The notes under the pieces were generated by a model. The model worked only from the letters and a program-made list of their open reading frames with translations. It had not been told where the DNA came from and made no database searches. Source: Phycisphaerae bacterium (GTDB lineage Bacteria > Planctomycetota > Phycisphaerae > Phycisphaerales > SM1A02). Taken from it: a stretch of DNA of 14,718 nucleotides. The translations under genes and the position numbers were made by a program. Location: assembly GCA_018665385.1 (NCBI GenBank), contig JABJDN010000111.1, forward strand, positions 1-14,718, written 5' to 3'. The first letter of the stretch is position 1; every line of letters begins with the position of its first letter. Below are positions 14,399 through 14,718 of this stretch, piece after piece.

Positions 14399-14718
14399 TT
14401 ACAACCAGCGACTAGCAAACCATGCCTTCTTGCCTCGGCGAAGCAAGATAGTATTTCCATGAAGCAAATCCTCTGTCTGCAAAACACGGTTGACAGCATC
14501 ATCGCCGGCAATCTTTTCGCCGTTAATTGCTACTGAGCCATTCTTTAAAAATTCACGCGCTTCGCGCTTACTTTGACACAATTCTGTTTGAGGGAGCACC
14601 TCTACCAGCGAGGCTTGTTCGCTCCCCAACGATGCTTTAGGAAATTCTCCCGCAGGGACTTCTGAGAATACTTCGCCAAGCATCTTTTCATCAAGCGAAG
14701 TGATATCGCCACCAAATA
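14399..14718 (-). CDS. tyrS: Tyrosyl-tRNA synthetase (C-terminal part)
   Basis: The minus-strand frame is open from the window edge (14718) to the stop at 14399, showing the last 105 residues. They begin FGGDITSLDEK, part of the anticodon-binding linker of TyrS, and end with the S4 RNA-binding domain: CQSKREAREFLKNGSVAING, then NTILLRRGKKAWF, matching the DLLHGxxxLLRRGKKxY end of bacterial TyrS. The enzyme charges tRNA-Tyr; the catalytic HIGH and KMSKS region lies outside the window. It is convergent with the cdaA operon. Confidence 0.93.
   Translation of the reverse strand, partial: FGGDITSLDEKMLGEVFSEVPAGEFPKASLGSEQASLVEVLPQTELCQSKREAREFLKNGSVAINGEKIAGDDAVNRVLQTEDLLHGNTILLRRGKKAWFASRWL

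Overview
The window looks like core bacterial chromosome from a Gram-negative planctomycete-type organism, possibly a Phycisphaerae relative. This is inference. It rests on a diadenylate cyclase/YbbR pair, several secreted or anchored proteins of a style common in planctomycetes, one lipoprotein and a dnaA with no dnaN beside it. Base composition is moderately AT-rich and looks uniform. I see no tRNA or rRNA gene, insertion sequence, CRISPR array or phage gene.

Layout. Positions 1-4154 are all on the minus strand: a secreted or periplasmic protein (3480-4154), then rpmA (L27), obg, a membrane-anchored protein and a thioredoxin-fold gene cut by the window edge. rpmA has its own promoter and a leader hairpin; rplU (L21) is not beside it. 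From 4203 the plus strand carries a tandem-GNAT acetyltransferase, a roughly 300-base gap with DnaA-box-like sites (a candidate oriC or dnaA control region), dnaA with a hairpin terminator, an exported helical-repeat protein and a DegT/StrS-family protein lacking the PLP lysine. The DegT-like gene converges on a four-gene minus-strand operon (12375 to 9559): a small cytosolic protein, a LolA/LolB-like lipoprotein, an anchored beta-rich (propeller-like) protein and a small signal-peptide-plus-membrane protein. A 39-base divergent promoter separates this operon from cdaA and a YbbR-domain gene (c-di-AMP synthesis and its probable membrane regulator). The window ends in the 3' part of tyrS on the minus strand.

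How it fits together. Most genes are housekeeping: translation (L27, TyrS), ribosome assembly (Obg), replication initiation (DnaA) and second messenger synthesis (CdaA/YbbR). The least explained parts are the envelope-protein operon divergent from cdaA, the DegT-like protein whose active-site segment is altered at several positions, and a CdaA whose normally near-invariant DGA reads DLG. Two genes (6904 and 12415) have -10 elements placed so that transcription should begin at or beside the start codon.
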